A stretch of DNA of 64,000 nt from positions 1-64,000 of the forward strand of contig NZ_JUQX01000037.1 of the NCBI RefSeq assembly GCF_001074565.1. Direction: 5' to 3'. A program made the translations under genes and the position numbers. Source of the stretch: Streptococcus pseudopneumoniae. GTDB taxonomy: Bacteria; Bacillota; Bacilli; Lactobacillales; Streptococcaceae. Below the pieces are notes generated by a model, which was not told where the DNA came from, ran no database searches, and saw only the letters and a list, made by a program, of their open reading frames with translations. Of this stretch, positions 1-9,667 are shown piece by piece (positions within the stretch are counted from its first letter, which is position 1; each line of letters begins with the position of its first letter).

Positions 1-3000
1 CAGTTCATCGTAAGTGTAGGAAACTGTGCTACCATCTGGGTAAATCATCTTCGAGATATTGCCATAGGCATCATACTCGTACTGGATCAGGCTACCATCT
101 CCCTGACGAACACCAGTAATCTCGCCCTCTTCATTAGTCGCGTACTGACTAGTTCCTGTCAGGTCACTCATTGACACCCGACGACCGTCCGCATCATAGG
201 TGTAGAGGACTTGACCCTCTTGCTTTTCAGAGTACTCCACCTTGAGCAGTTGATCCAGCTTGTTGTAGTCGTAGCTGATGGTTTTCCCATCGGACTTGGT
301 TACTTTTTCGAGCTGGTTATTGACATTGTAGGTATAGGTCTCCTTGTCTCCGAGGCTGGTCATACGTTCCACTAGATTGGACAGCTGGTCGTAGCTGTAG
401 CTTGTGACCTTGCCATTTCCATTCGTGACCGAAGTGACATTGCCCACACTGTCGTAGGTATAGCTAGAGGTAGAAGCCTTTTCTCCACTTCCTTGTGTCG
501 CTGTAAGCAACTGATCCTTTAGGTCATAGGTGTAGGTCTTGACACGCTTGCTTCCGGATGTGACACTAGTGAGGTTGCCATTGGCATCATAGGTCATGCT
601 TGCGACGCCACCAGCCTCATCTGTGATCTTCGTGAGATGGTTATCGTGGTCATAGCCATACTTAGTCCACTGGTCTGCCGTATCACTTTCTGAGGTGAGG
701 CGATTGAGGCTATCATAGGTTCGTTTGGTTACCTGACCGAGGGGATTCGTCTCCTCAAGGAGATTGCCATTCGGGTCATAGGTATAGGTCGTTTCGCGTT
801 TGTCATTGATGGTGCGTTTGGTCACCTGACCTACTGGGTCATAGCTTGACTCCACTGTTCGACCAGTTGGCGTTTTGACCGTTTTTAGTTGATCAAGGGT
901 CGTATAGTCAAAGGTGGTTGTAGCACCGGATGGCTTAGTCAGTTTGGCTAGATTCCCCGCTTCATCGTAGCTATACTTGGTTTCAAGGTCAAGGGCGTTC
1001 TTAGCCGTTAAGAGACGGCCAACCTTGTCATAGCTATAGTGATTGCTTCGATCAGATTGGTCTGTCTCCTGTACCAAGTTCCCAGACACATCATAGCTAT
1101 AGGTTTTCGATAGTCCCTGTGGACCTGTTTGCTTGGTGAGACGTCCCAAGGCATCATAGGCGTAGGTGTAAGCCGCCTCATTTGGTAAGGTGCGTTTGGT
1201 CACACGACCATAAAGGTCATTGACATAGTTGGTGCTATGACCGTTGGCATCGGTTTCTTTTGCCAAGCTACCTGTAGCGTCATAGGCATACTGAGTCTCT
1301 CCACCTGTTGGACGTTTCTTGCTGCTGACACGGTTCATACTGTCATAGCTATAGGTCGTTGTATGTCCTTCGCCACTTGTTTCGCTCAAGCGATTGCCCA
1401 AAGCATCATAGCTGAAACTTTGCTTGCTTCCTGTAGGAGCTACTGTTTCGATGATTCGTCCTAATGGGTCGTACTTAAAGGCTGTCGCATGACCATTTGG
1501 ATCCGTATAGAGTACCAATTTCTTATTGGCATCATAACCATAGCTACTTGAATGGCCATTGGCATCGATCATTTTAGATAGGTTGCCAAGGACATCATAT
1601 TCGTAAGTAGAGGTATTGCCATCGGCATCCGACTCTGTCACCACTCTGTTGAGAGCATCGTAGCTATACTTGGTTTCACGTTTCAGATGATCGACAGTCT
1701 TGAGCAGATTGCCATTTTGATCATAGTGATAGGTCTTGGTCTTACCTTCTTGGTCAGTTGAACTTGCGACATTGCCCATGACATCATAGGTGAATGTTTC
1801 ACTGGTCTTATCTGCGTAGACCACCTTAGTCAGTTGATTGTCACTATTATAGCTGTATTGGGTAACCTCACCCAAGCTGTTTGTTAAAGTGAGGCGATTT
1901 CCTGCCTTATCGTAGGTGTAGGTCTCATTGAGATCCTGATTGTCTTTTTTGTTCACTACACGGTTGGCGGCATCGTAGCTATACTCCGTCACCAAGCCAC
2001 TAGAATGCGTCTGCTTGATGAGACGATCAAGGGCATCGTATTCTTGCTTTACAGTAGTTCCGTCTGGAAGAGTCACTTCCTCCAGTTGAGCCGTTGAGGT
2101 ATAGGTCATCTTAGTGACATTGCCATTGGCATCGGTGACCTGAATCGGATAGCCCAGTTCATTATAGGTGTACTGAGTCTTGCCACCCAAGGCATCTGTC
2201 AACTCTGTTAACTGTTCCATCTGGTTGTAGGCCATCGTAGTTTTATTGCCTAAACCATCTGTAATACTGGAAACTTGATTTTGACCTGTATAAGTCGTAC
2301 TAGCAGTATAGCCTGCCGCATCTGTTAAGCTATTTTGATTGCCATTGGCATCATAGGTCATACTAGTACGGTGCCCCAAGGCATTGGTCGTTGCGATCAG
2401 GCGCCCTGCCTTGCTGTATTCATAAGTTGTTTCTTTTCCAAGGGCATCTGTCATGGACAGGATATTCCCCATCGCGTCCAACACATAGGAAACACTGCTA
2501 CCATCTGGGTAGGTAACACCTGTCACATTTCCCGCTGCATCATAGGTATAGCTAGTAGTCTTTTTCCCTTTGGTTTCACTGAGTTTATTACCAACACTGT
2601 CATAAGTGTAGGATACTGTTTGGCCTGCTTCATCGGTGTAGGATAGCACACGACCCATGATATCATAAGTAGTTTCTGCTTTTGTGCCGATTGGGTAAGA
2701 TACTGACGTTAACTTATCTGCAGCGTCATAAGTGTTTTGAGTAACTTGCCCCAGAGCATCTGTGATGGTTTTAACGGCATTGTTTCTATCATCATAAGTC
2801 AAGCTACTGCTATTGCCTGCTTCATTGGTTCGAGTAACAATGCGACCCAGTGTATCTCGAGTAACGGTAGTCGTTTGACCTGAAGCATTGGTTTCTGTTA
2901 GGAAACGACCCTTGCTATCATAGGTATAGCTTGTGGTGCGACCTTCTGCATCGGTAACGGAAAGCTGATTCCCAACACCATCATAAGTGTAGCTATAGTT

Positions 3001-6000
3001 CCCTCCTTCTCCATTCGAAGCACCGATTTTACGACCGAAACTATCATAGGTGAAGGTAGTCGTATTACCATTTCCTTCTGTCACAGCTGTCACTTGACCT
3101 GCCTTGTCAAAAGTATGACTCGTCCCAATACCATCAGCATCTTTTTCGCTCAGCTTGCGACCTTCTGCATCATAGGTAAAGGTCTTTGCCCCACCGAGAG
3201 GATTCGTAATGCTAGTGACTTGATTGTGTGCATTGTAGGTAAAGGTTGATACACCTCCCAAAGGATTGGTAATGCTTACTAGATTCGCACCTTGATAGGC
3301 AAAGGAAGTTGTGTGACCAGCCGCATCTGTCGTAGATAAGATACGCCCTTGCTGATCGACAGTATAGGCAATCTTAGACCCATCTGGCAATGTCGTCTGA
3401 ATTAGATTTCCATTTGCATCATAACTATGGGCTGTTGATGCACCACTAAAGTCAGTAAGAGACAGAAGATGGTTCTTCTCATCATAGCTAGAAGTTTTTA
3501 CTGCACCGTCAAAACGCGTTTCTGTCAAGGTATTACCATTGCTGTCATAGGTGTAGCGAGTCGTTTGACCTGCTTCATTCGTCACACTTGACAGACGGTT
3601 GTTGTCATCATACGTTTTTGAGATACTAGTTCCATCGGCATAGCGAATGCCCGTTGTACGATATTGCTCATCGTAAGTATATACGGTTTGATTGCCATTT
3701 CCATCAGTAGTGATAGTCTGACCTTCACTATAAGAGAGAGTTGAAACAGCACCTGCACCATCTGTTTGCTTGGTAACACGATTTTCCTCATCGTACTCGT
3801 TTTGGATAACCTTGGTGCCATTTCCATCGTACCAGGCTGTCATACGTCCCTTATCGTCATATTCATAACGAGTAGGAACTCCCGTCGCATCCGTATAGGT
3901 AATCAAATGACCATTCGTGTCGTATTCATAGGTCAAAGTTGAACCATTTGGGATTTGAATCGCACCTATATAGCCCTCTGAATTATAGGTGATACTATAA
4001 ATCAAGCCTGTAGGGGATGTAATCTTGGTTAGCTGGTAATTTTCATTATAATCAAAGCTTGTTTTGTTACCTTTTTCATCCGTCTGACTCGTTAAGAGGC
4101 CGTGATAGTTAAAGATTTTCTCTTGATGATTGTGATCAACAATTCGGTATTCCTTAACATCATAGTCCTCTTTTTCGTCTCCGCCAAAGTCACCTTTCTT
4201 CGTTTCAACTGTTTTTACTTCGAGAGTGAGGTCATAACCGCTTGGAGCACGATAGTTATCACCATCCTTCGTAAACTTAAGAATCGAACCATCTGTACGA
4301 GTATAGTAAAGATTTTGGTCTTCATCGCTCGATAACTGCTCATTAAAGGCAAATGACCAACCACGACCAAAGAGACTATTGATGCCTGCTGCTTTAGAGT
4401 TATAGGCGCGAGTAATTTCAAACTTCCCGTCAACATCTGTGATAGAAACATCTGTTCGATCTAGGTAGAAATTCCCCGTGTTTAGATTGATAGGTTCAAA
4501 TCCAAACTCACAGTGAAGACCTCGACCCATTAAAAGCCTGTCTATTTCTGCCTTTGTATTAGATGTTAATGCTGGTGGATTATAAGGTTTATCAGCATTC
4601 TTTCTTGGATTGCGAATAAAAAGGGTATTATTTTTTACAACCATCATATCTTGGATACGATTATCGTAAGCAAGTTGATTCAGTGGTACTCCATAGTAAG
4701 CCGCAATCTTTGGAAGGGTATCAAACTGAGTAACTTTGTAAATCAAGAAAGTATCACTTGATTTTTTACCACTGGTCTGACCATCTTTTTTACTCTCTGC
4801 GTCAATCGTATAAACCTTGTTTAGTTCAGGTTCTGTGAAAGGCACCTGAGTCTGCCAGTTTGAGAGCTTGTCTTTATATTTAGTTGTTCCTTTTTCAAAG
4901 GCTGCATCAAAGGAACTACTATCAGGGTATTTGTAAGAAAAACTTGCAGAACTTTGCCCCTTGTAGTCTTTAGCAGTGTCACTAAGGTTATAATCAACCT
5001 GAGCACCTGGTGTTGTCAGACCATCCGCAAAGACTCCCTGAAATTGCAGTTTCCCTTTCTTATCTGTCTTCACCATGGTCCGAAGATTGATGGTAGTGTT
5101 CCCGATTGGATAATTGACATCAACCGGATCTGGAACAGACCAATTAATCGTCAAACTCGGAGCCTTATCTGGGGTAAACCCAATCTGTCCTGCATTATCT
5201 GCAGTAGCTTCAGTTGTATAGAAGGCACCACCATCTGAACCTTCGTCGGTTGCAGCTACAACTAGACCATAGTTTGGTTCCAAACCTTGAACCCATGCAT
5301 TTACAGTCTCGCGGATATCAAAGTTATGCATCCCAATCTTTTTACCACTGGTCGCATTCTTTCCTGCGATTTCCATATCAAGCCCCACAGAAGTATCCCA
5401 TGTAAGGGTATTGATATCAAAATCTTGCTTCAAGCGATATGCTGCAAACTGGGTTGATTGAGAATCTGGAGCCGTATATTCATAGATATTTAGACTTGCA
5501 CTATCGATACGTGCTTCCTTAGGGATACTCTTTTGAAAATCGTAGTTAATCTTAAAGTACATTCTCGCGCGACCGATATCACGAACACCTGGAATACCAG
5601 CCATCCCCATCATCTCAGCTGTCATATACCCAACATATCCATAGGCATATCCTTGGTACTGCCCATGTACAGATGAAGTCACAACATCAAGGATTTTTTC
5701 TCTTGGAACCGTTACAGTCGGGTCGATCCGAACAGGATACTTACGGTCTGAAGCAGACAGCCACTCTTTACTAGCTGTGACGGTAACTTCATGTCGCCCA
5801 TTCCCTTTTTTCAAGCCAAGGGTTATGACATTACTAGTAGCACCGGCACTATCCACCATCATTGGGGCAGTTAGTACAAAGAGGAGCTTCGTTTTGCCCT
5901 TTTCACGAACAAGGATTTGATTGTCTTTCAAAGAAACATCATACTTAGATGCATCTAAACCATAAGTAAAAGAGTTCTTCCCACCCCACTCTGCTAAGAT

Positions 6001-6687
6001 AATCTCTTCTTTGACCCCATTAGATTGTACCGTATATTGCACATCTGTTTTGCCATCAACGTTATTGTATAAGATGGCATTCTTTTCGACAGTTGCCTGA
6101 TCATACGTTTTATCAAGCGGATACAGGGAAATTTTGTCATCCTTGTGTGTAATATCAATAGGGGTTTCTTCTTTGACTTCGCTCGGAAGAACTACGCCTA
6201 CTGGAGATTCTTTAGGTAGATAATAGTGTTTCCCATTGGCATGATAAGAATAGAGAGATAAGTCAACAGGAACTTCTACCCCTTCTTGATCAATATAGGT
6301 TTTAATATCACTTCCAATATGCGTCCCAAAGTGAGTTTCATCCACTCGAAACAGTTGTTCTTGCCCACTAACCGCTACTGGTTCTCCATATTGTTTCTTT
6401 AGTTCTGCCTCTGCCTTACTCTCTTCGTTGACCACCTTTGGTTGTTGTAGGGCATCTCCACCATCTTTTGCTGGTTTTGAGGCGTCAGCACTCGTCGAAT
6501 GTTCCGTATTCGCATTCTCAGAACCTACAGTCTGGCTACTCGCCTCTGTAACAGCTTTTTTATAAGCGGCCTCCGCCTGACCTTGTTTGATTGCATGGCT
6601 TATTTCTTCTGCATAAATAAGCGGGGTATTAGAAATAAATAAACTCAGCAATAATAACCACTGTATGGTCTTACGAAGTCTTTTCAT
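1..6687 (-). CDS. Giant Rhs/YD-repeat cell-surface protein (WapA-like), partial
   Basis: The reading frame is open from the ATG at 6687 to the left edge, giving 2,229 codons with no stop; the C-terminus is outside the window. ATG at 6687 is chosen among three consecutive ATGs because AGGAG lies 7 nt upstream. In order it has a signal-peptide-like start (MKRLRKTIQWLLLLSLFI), a low-complexity Glu/Lys/Ala linker, a DNRLRE-type segment (about 370-490), a LysM-like stretch (about 648-693), a DUF6531-type entry motif (PINLNTGNFYLDRTD, about 730), and from about 877 to the edge dozens of YD repeats of the form G.....YTYDA.GN. The family makes secreted Rhs shells that often carry a variable C-terminal toxin, which cannot be seen here. 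The start overlaps the upstream membrane-protein gene by 17 nt, so the two are probably translationally coupled. Confidence 0.93.
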   Translation of the reverse strand, partial: MKRLRKTIQWLLLLSLFISNTPLIYAEEISHAIKQGQAEAAYKKAVTEASSQTVGSENANTEHSTSADASKPAKDGGDALQQPKVVNEESKAEAELKKQYGEPVAVSGQEQLFRVDETHFGTHIGSDIKTYIDQEGVEVPVDLSLYSYHANGKHYYLPKESPVGVVLPSEVKEETPIDITHKDDKISLYPLDKTYDQATVEKNAILYNNVDGKTDVQYTVQSNGVKEEIILAEWGGKNSFTYGLDASKYDVSLKDNQILVREKGKTKLLFVLTAPMMVDSAGATSNVITLGLKKGNGRHEVTVTASKEWLSASDRKYPVRIDPTVTVPREKILDVVTSSVHGQYQGYAYGYVGYMTAEMMGMAGIPGVRDIGRARMYFKINYDFQKSIPKEARIDSASLNIYEYTAPDSQSTQFAAYRLKQDFDINTLTWDTSVGLDMEIAGKNATSGKKIGMHNFDIRETVNAWVQGLEPNYGLVVAATDEGSDGGAFYTTEATADNAGQIGFTPDKAPSLTINWSVPDPVDVNYPIGNTTINLRTMVKTDKKGKLQFQGVFADGLTTPGAQVDYNLSDTAKDYKGQSSASFSYKYPDSSSFDAAFEKGTTKYKDKLSNWQTQVPFTEPELNKVYTIDAESKKDGQTSGKKSSDTFLIYKVTQFDTLPKIAAYYGVPLNQLAYDNRIQDMMVVKNNTLFIRNPRKNADKPYNPPALTSNTKAEIDRLLMGRGLHCEFGFEPINLNTGNFYLDRTDVSITDVDGKFEITRAYNSKAAGINSLFGRGWSFAFNEQLSSDEDQNLYYTRTDGSILKFTKDGDNYRAPSGYDLTLEVKTVETKKGDFGGDEKEDYDVKEYRIVDHNHQEKIFNYHGLLTSQTDEKGNKTSFDYNENYQLTKITSPTGLIYSITYNSEGYIGAIQIPNGSTLTYEYDTNGHLITYTDATGVPTRYEYDDKGRMTAWYDGNGTKVIQNEYDEENRVTKQTDGAGAVSTLSYSEGQTITTDGNGNQTVYTYDEQYRTTGIRYADGTSISKTYDDNNRLSSVTNEAGQTTRYTYDSNGNTLTETRFDGAVKTSSYDEKNHLLSLTDFSGASTAHSYDANGNLIQTTLPDGSKIAYTVDQQGRILSTTDAAGHTTSFAYQGANLVSITNPLGGVSTFTYNAHNQVTSITNPLGGAKTFTYDAEGRKLSEKDADGIGTSHTFDKAGQVTAVTEGNGNTTTFTYDSFGRKIGASNGEGGNYSYTYDGVGNQLSVTDAEGRTTSYTYDSKGRFLTETNASGQTTTVTRDTLGRIVTRTNEAGNSSSLTYDDRNNAVKTITDALGQVTQNTYDAADKLTSVSYPIGTKAETTYDIMGRVLSYTDEAGQTVSYTYDSVGNKLSETKGKKTTSYTYDAAGNVTGVTYPDGSSVSYVLDAMGNILSMTDALGKETTYEYSKAGRLIATTNALGHRTSMTYDANGNQNSLTDAAGYTASTTYTGQNQVSSITDGLGNKTTMAYNQMEQLTELTDALGGKTQYTYNELGYPIQVTDANGNVTKMTYTSTAQLEEVTLPDGTTVKQEYDALDRLIKQTHSSGLVTEYSYDAANRVVNKKDNQDLNETYTYDKAGNRLTLTNSLGEVTQYSYNSDNQLTKVVYADKTSETFTYDVMGNVASSTDQEGKTKTYHYDQNGNLLKTVDHLKRETKYSYDALNRVVTESDADGNTSTYEYDVLGNLSKMIDANGHSSSYGYDANKKLVLYTDPNGHATAFKYDPLGRIIETVAPTGSKQSFSYDALGNRLSETSGEGHTTTYSYDSMNRVSSKKRPTGGETQYAYDATGSLAKETDANGHSTNYVNDLYGRVTKRTLPNEAAYTYAYDALGRLTKQTGPQGLSKTYSYDVSGNLVQETDQSDRSNHYSYDKVGRLLTAKNALDLETKYSYDEAGNLAKLTKPSGATTTFDYTTLDQLKTVKTPTGRTVESSYDPVGQVTKRTINDKRETTYTYDPNGNLLEETNPLGQVTKRTYDSLNRLTSESDTADQWTKYGYDHDNHLTKITDEAGGVASMTYDANGNLTSVTSGSKRVKTYTYDLKDQLLTATQGSGEKASTSSYTYDSVGNVTSVTNGNGKVTSYSYDQLSNLVERMTSLGDKETYTYNVNNQLEKVTKSDGKTISYDYNKLDQLLKVEYSEKQEGQVLYTYDADGRRVSMSDLTGTSQYATNEEGEITGVRQGDGSLIQYEYDAYGNISKMIYPDGSTVSYTYDEL

Positions 6688-7297
6688 CATCATTCTCCTT
6701 TGTAAGATAAATAAAATAATAAAGTGTAAAAATTAAAATAAGAGCATCACCGATGGATAAAACGAAAGAACCTAGTATTGGGAACCAAACAGCGATAGCT
6801 AAACAAAAGGCAACAAGAAGCATGGATACCAGAACAGGTAGTCGCAATTGATCTACCCTACTTTTAATTGGTAAAGCTTTGTAAATACTAACCAGACTAT
6901 AGGATAAGATTACTTTAAGAAAAGTTTGTATAATGCTAGTAAAAGCCCAGATCGCAATCTTGACATGATCATACTCCAAACTCGTATTATCGTATAAAAT
7001 TTGACCCAAGCCTCCGATGAGGATGCCACATAAAATCGCACTAAACAAGTAAATCAGAATAGTGTGATTTAAACGTTTATCTGATCGATACTGCCTATAA
7101 AACCAGATTGTTATTGGAAAAATAAGAACTGTTCCTATCATTAAAAATAGTAGGCTGAGTAAGGTCAGAATGAGTGATAAACCTTCCTCGACTACCACAG
7201 GGGAAATCGCACCTGTAAATAGAAGGCGTTGCCCCACTCCTAAAAACAGTAAACCAGTAGCTAGTCTCCAAAACCTTGAGAGTCTTAATATTTTCAT
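6671..7297 (-). CDS. Integral membrane protein of unknown function
   Basis: This 208-residue protein is not recognised as any named family. It has about six hydrophobic spans (roughly 10-30, 40-66, 82-104, 112-137, 150-172 and 175-198) with short charged loops and a charged C-terminus. Its ATG overlaps the last stop of the upstream sortase frame (TAATG), and its own 3' end overlaps the start of the Rhs gene by 17 nt, so it sits in the middle of a tightly coupled three-gene unit. A role in export, anchoring or immunity of the Rhs protein is an inference from position only. A nuclease or enzyme role is unlikely because it is nearly all membrane. Confidence 0.75.
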   Translation of the reverse strand: MKILRLSRFWRLATGLLFLGVGQRLLFTGAISPVVVEEGLSLILTLLSLLFLMIGTVLIFPITIWFYRQYRSDKRLNHTILIYLFSAILCGILIGGLGQILYDNTSLEYDHVKIAIWAFTSIIQTFLKVILSYSLVSIYKALPIKSRVDQLRLPVLVSMLLVAFCLAIAVWFPILGSFVLSIGDALILIFTLYYFIYLTKENDDEKTS

Positions 7298-7995
7298 TAT
7301 TTACTTGTCCTTTCTTTAACACTTTTTAAACGAGCAGTAACCACAAATCGTTGATCATTTCCAGCAACATCACAGGTTGACAAGATTAAAAATCAATCTT
7401 TTTGAGGGTCAGTAACTATCTGGCGATAGAATCCCCCATAGTCTGACGTTCTTATCTGTAATGTATCTAAATAATATCGGAGACCTTCTCGACTTCCTAA
7501 TTTAAATGTATGAAAAAGATGATCATCTGTATAAGAATGGGCTGCCAGCACCTCATATTCAAAATGTTGAGTCAACGTGTCAATTTTGATGCTCTCATGC
7601 TTGTTAAAAAAAGCTGGTTTCGCAAAATAATCTAAAGACCCGAACATAGAATCATCTAGCATAGCATGACCATAAATAATAGTGACAGGATCTTCAAATG
7701 TTTTTTTGTTAACCAGCTCTGTGAATATGGCTCCATAATAGGTCTCTTCACCATCTATATCGTGAGATAGGTAATAGGTATCATCCCTTGAATGTTGAGC
7801 GACTGGATAGTCAATTCGAGTCCCTTCGACTGTTAGCCAAGCAAAGACATCTGGATTCTGATGAAACCTCGTCTCTATTGCATTTTGAGAATGCTTCTCT
7901 ACAGCTTTCTGTTCGAATCCATCCAAGATCTTTAGACCTAAAAATAAAACTGCAACCATTGCAATTAATGATAAACTAAACCTTAAAATTTTCAT
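7297..7995 (-). pseudogene. Class B-type sortase with in-frame stop before the catalytic Cys
   Basis: The frame from ATG 7995 (SD GGGAG) encodes an N-terminal membrane anchor (residues 8-21) and a sortase fold: DVFAWLTVEGTRIDYPVAQ, and YGH with the catalytic His at residue 110. A TGA at 7393-7395 (codon 201) stops translation at DPQKD. The same frame continues for 31 more sense codons with FLILSTCD (Cys codon 208, at 7372-7374) and DQRFVV (Arg codon 216), ending at a TAA that overlaps the next ATG. So the catalytic Cys and Arg are intact but downstream of a nonsense codon; CGA to TGA is the simplest change. The predicted 200-residue product would be inactive unless the stop is read through. 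Sequencing error is possible. It heads the operon with the membrane protein and the Rhs gene. Confidence 0.85.
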
Positions 7996-8015
7996 GTAAT
8001 CGCTCCCATACTATC

Positions 8016-8045
8016 GTTATATCAGACCCCTATAACCCTTGTAAA
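8016..8045 (-). promoter_or_regulatory. Predicted promoter of the sortase/Rhs operon
   Basis: On the minus strand TTTACA (8040-8045) and TATAAC (8016-8021) are separated by 18 bp, just upstream of the sortase ATG. A second TATAAT-like hexamer lies further upstream, near 8060. This is sequence inference only. Confidence 0.45.
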
Positions 8046-8142
8046 TACATTGTCCCTTTAAATTATACTTTTATTAAAATATTTTGATAATCATATACAT
8101 GTATACCGCTTCTTTACCTGTTTGATTGCTACTTTTTAACAG

Positions 8143-8183
8143 AAAAGAGGAGCCCTCTCCAAATGAGAGTGGGTTCCTCTTTT
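8143..8183. terminator. Inverted repeat, likely bidirectional terminator
   Basis: A long hairpin pairs AAAAGAGGA with TCCTCTTTT around a CCCTCTC/GAGAGTGGG stem, with A/T runs on both sides. It stands between the accessory operon and the gene-free stretch next to rpsI, and could insulate both directions. Confidence 0.55.
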
Positions 8184-8486
8184 AATGACTGTTTGAGCTG
8201 ACTCTAATTTTTTCCTAAACTCTCTTGTGATAGAAGACTCCTTGAACCTGTAAAGCTCCAATTCTTACATTTTCTATAGAAAAATCGAGTTCTAAAATCG
8301 TTTTTAATTGAGAAGAATCCCTAGATATTTCATGATCTAGATAGTCACAATGTGCGATTCCTTCCCCTTATTTCGCTACATATTTATATGATTCCATGAA
8401 ATCTTTCGAAATGATATATTTCATAAATATAAATGTAATCCCAATGGCTGTTGGAGAAATTGCCTTTCGTAATCTTAAAAAATAAT
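8184..8486. other. Gene-free stretch beside rpsI
   Basis: No reading frame here has a start, SD and recognisable product. One short open frame on the plus strand ends with AFRNLKK and a stop near 8485, but it matches nothing I know. The stretch lies between the accessory operon and the repeat cluster at the rpsI 3' end, so it may be debris of a former mobile element. Confidence 0.5.
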
Positions 8487-8557
8487 GGTGTGAATTTGGT
8501 GTGAAAGGTGGTGTGAATTTTGCTAAAAATCATCAAAAAAACACCCCATGGTGTGAA
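8487..8557. repeat. Four direct repeats GGTGTGAA near rpsI 3' end
   Basis: GGTGTGAA occurs at 8487-8494, 8498-8505, 8510-8517 and 8550-8557. The first three are spaced 11-12 bp apart, like arm-type sites bound by tyrosine integrases next to attachment sites. The last copy is part of the rpsI terminator hairpin. No integrase gene is present nearby. Confidence 0.5.
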
Positions 8558-8570
8558 CCATGAAGTGTTT
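8535..8570 (-). terminator. rplM-rpsI operon terminator
   Basis: On the minus strand AACACTTCATGG pairs with CCATGGGGTGTT (two G-U pairs) followed by TTTTTT, 25 nt after the rpsI stop. Confidence 0.8.
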
Positions 8571-8595
8571 CGAAACGTTGATATAATCGTATTGA

Positions 8596-8988
8596 TTAAC
8601 GTTTTGAGAATTGTGATGCTTTACGAGCTTTCTTAAGACCTGGCTTCTTACGCTCAACTTTACGTGAGTCACGTGTAAGAAGTCCTGCGCGTTTCAATGA
8701 ATCGCGGAAGTCTGGGTCTACTTGAAGAAGGGCACGAGCGATACCGTGACGGATAGCTCCTGATTGACCAGCGTATCCACCACCTACAACGTTAACGAAA
8801 ACGTCGTATGAACCTACAGTTGAAGTAACTGCGAATGGTTGGTTGATAACGAGACGAAGGTCAGCGTGTGGGATGTACTCTTCAACATCTTTTTTGTTAA
8901 CAGTGATTTTACCAGTTCCTGGAACAAGGCGAACGCGTGCAACAGCGTTTTTACGACGTCCAGTACCTGCATATTGTGCTTGTGACAT
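8596..8988 (-). CDS. rpsI: 30S ribosomal protein S9
   Basis: This is a full-length 130-residue S9 protein. It has the family start [18 protein letters not shown], the central [19 protein letters not shown] motif and the basic tail ending SQFSKR that reaches toward the P-site tRNA. It follows rplM by 18 nt and shares its promoter and leader. Its 3' end is a known integration target for streptococcal integrative elements, relevant because an accessory block begins directly downstream. Confidence 0.99.
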   Translation of the reverse strand: MSQAQYAGTGRRKNAVARVRLVPGTGKITVNKKDVEEYIPHADLRLVINQPFAVTSTVGSYDVFVNVVGGGYAGQSGAIRHGIARALLQVDPDFRDSLKRAGLLTRDSRKVERKKPGLKKARKASQFSKR

Positions 8989-9006
8989 ACTTTATTGTTC
9001 CTTTCC

Positions 9007-9453
9007 TTAGATAAGTCCTGAAATATCAAGAACTTCTGGTTGTTGTGCAGCGTGAGTGTGCTCAGCTCCAACGAATACTTTCAATTTCATACCTTGAGCA
9101 CGGCCAAGAGTATTGTGTGGAAGCATACCTTTAACTGATTTTTCAATCAAACGTACTGCATTTTTAGAACGAAGTTCACCTGCAGAGATTTGTTTCAATC
9201 CACCTGGGTGGTTTGAGTGAGTGTAGTAGATCTTATCAGTTGCTTTTTTACCAGTCAATTTAACTTTTTCAGCATTGATAACGATTACGAAGTCACCTGT
9301 ATCAGTGTGTGGTGTGAATGTTGGTTTGTTTTTTCCGCGAAGTACTCTAGCAACAACTGCTGAAAGGCGTCCAAGAGGTACATCAGTTGCGTCAACAACG
9401 TACCATTTGCGTTCTACTTGGCCTGGTTTAGCCATGAATGTAGTTTTGTTCAT
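9007..9453 (-). CDS. rplM: 50S ribosomal protein L13
   Basis: This 148-residue protein has the L13 signatures [27 protein letters not shown] and [27 protein letters not shown] segments. The ATG at 9453 is preferred because AGGAG lies 5 nt upstream and the product then begins [11 protein letters not shown], as in relatives; the frame is open further upstream but lies in the structured leader. It is first in the rplM-rpsI operon. L13 assembles early on 23S rRNA and in other Firmicutes represses its own message through a leader RNA. Confidence 0.99.
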   Translation of the reverse strand: MNKTTFMAKPGQVERKWYVVDATDVPLGRLSAVVARVLRGKNKPTFTPHTDTGDFVIVINAEKVKLTGKKATDKIYYTHSNHPGGLKQISAGELRSKNAVRLIEKSVKGMLPHNTLGRAQGMKLKVFVGAEHTHAAQQPEVLDISGLI

Positions 9454-9567
9454 GATTTCTCCTATATGAATATCGTTTTTGTTTACAGGGCGGATGTTCC
9501 GGTCCGCGGGGTATTTGAAAGGTTCCGGGGCCTTACAAATGGGGTAAACAATACCGTCTACTATCAT
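9454..9567 (-). ncRNA. Probable L13-type ribosomal leader
   Basis: The 114-nt 5' UTR of rplM is structured: TTGTTTAC near its 5' end can pair with GTAAACAA near 9480, enclosing GC-rich segments such as CCGCGGACCGG, before the SD. Position and the long closing stem fit the Firmicutes L13 autoregulatory leader. I cannot confirm it against the family covariance model. Confidence 0.6.
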
Positions 9568-9592
9568 ACCAAATTTTACTACTAAAAGTCAA
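9563..9592 (-). promoter_or_regulatory. rplM promoter
   Basis: On the minus strand TTGACT (9587-9592) is followed after 18 bp by TATGAT (9563-9568). This is a good match to a housekeeping promoter and sets the transcript start just before the leader. Confidence 0.7.
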
Positions 9593-9637
9593 TAGATATG
9601 AAAAATAATTTTCCCGGTTTGACCTTTAAAATATCAC

Positions 9638-9663
9638 AAAAACCTCGTAAAAACGAGGTTTCT
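9638..9663 (-). terminator. Terminator after the ABC exporter genes
   Basis: AACCTCG pairs with CGAGGTT over a short loop, followed on the minus strand by TTTTTG. It stands 5 nt past the permease stop. Confidence 0.7.
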
Positions 9664-9667
9664 ATTG

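Noticed and set aside
1237..5405. Several open frames on both strands of 75-120 codons across the Rhs gene
   Set aside because: They overlap the continuous YD-repeat frame, have repetitive low-quality products and no SD; they are shadows of the Rhs gene.
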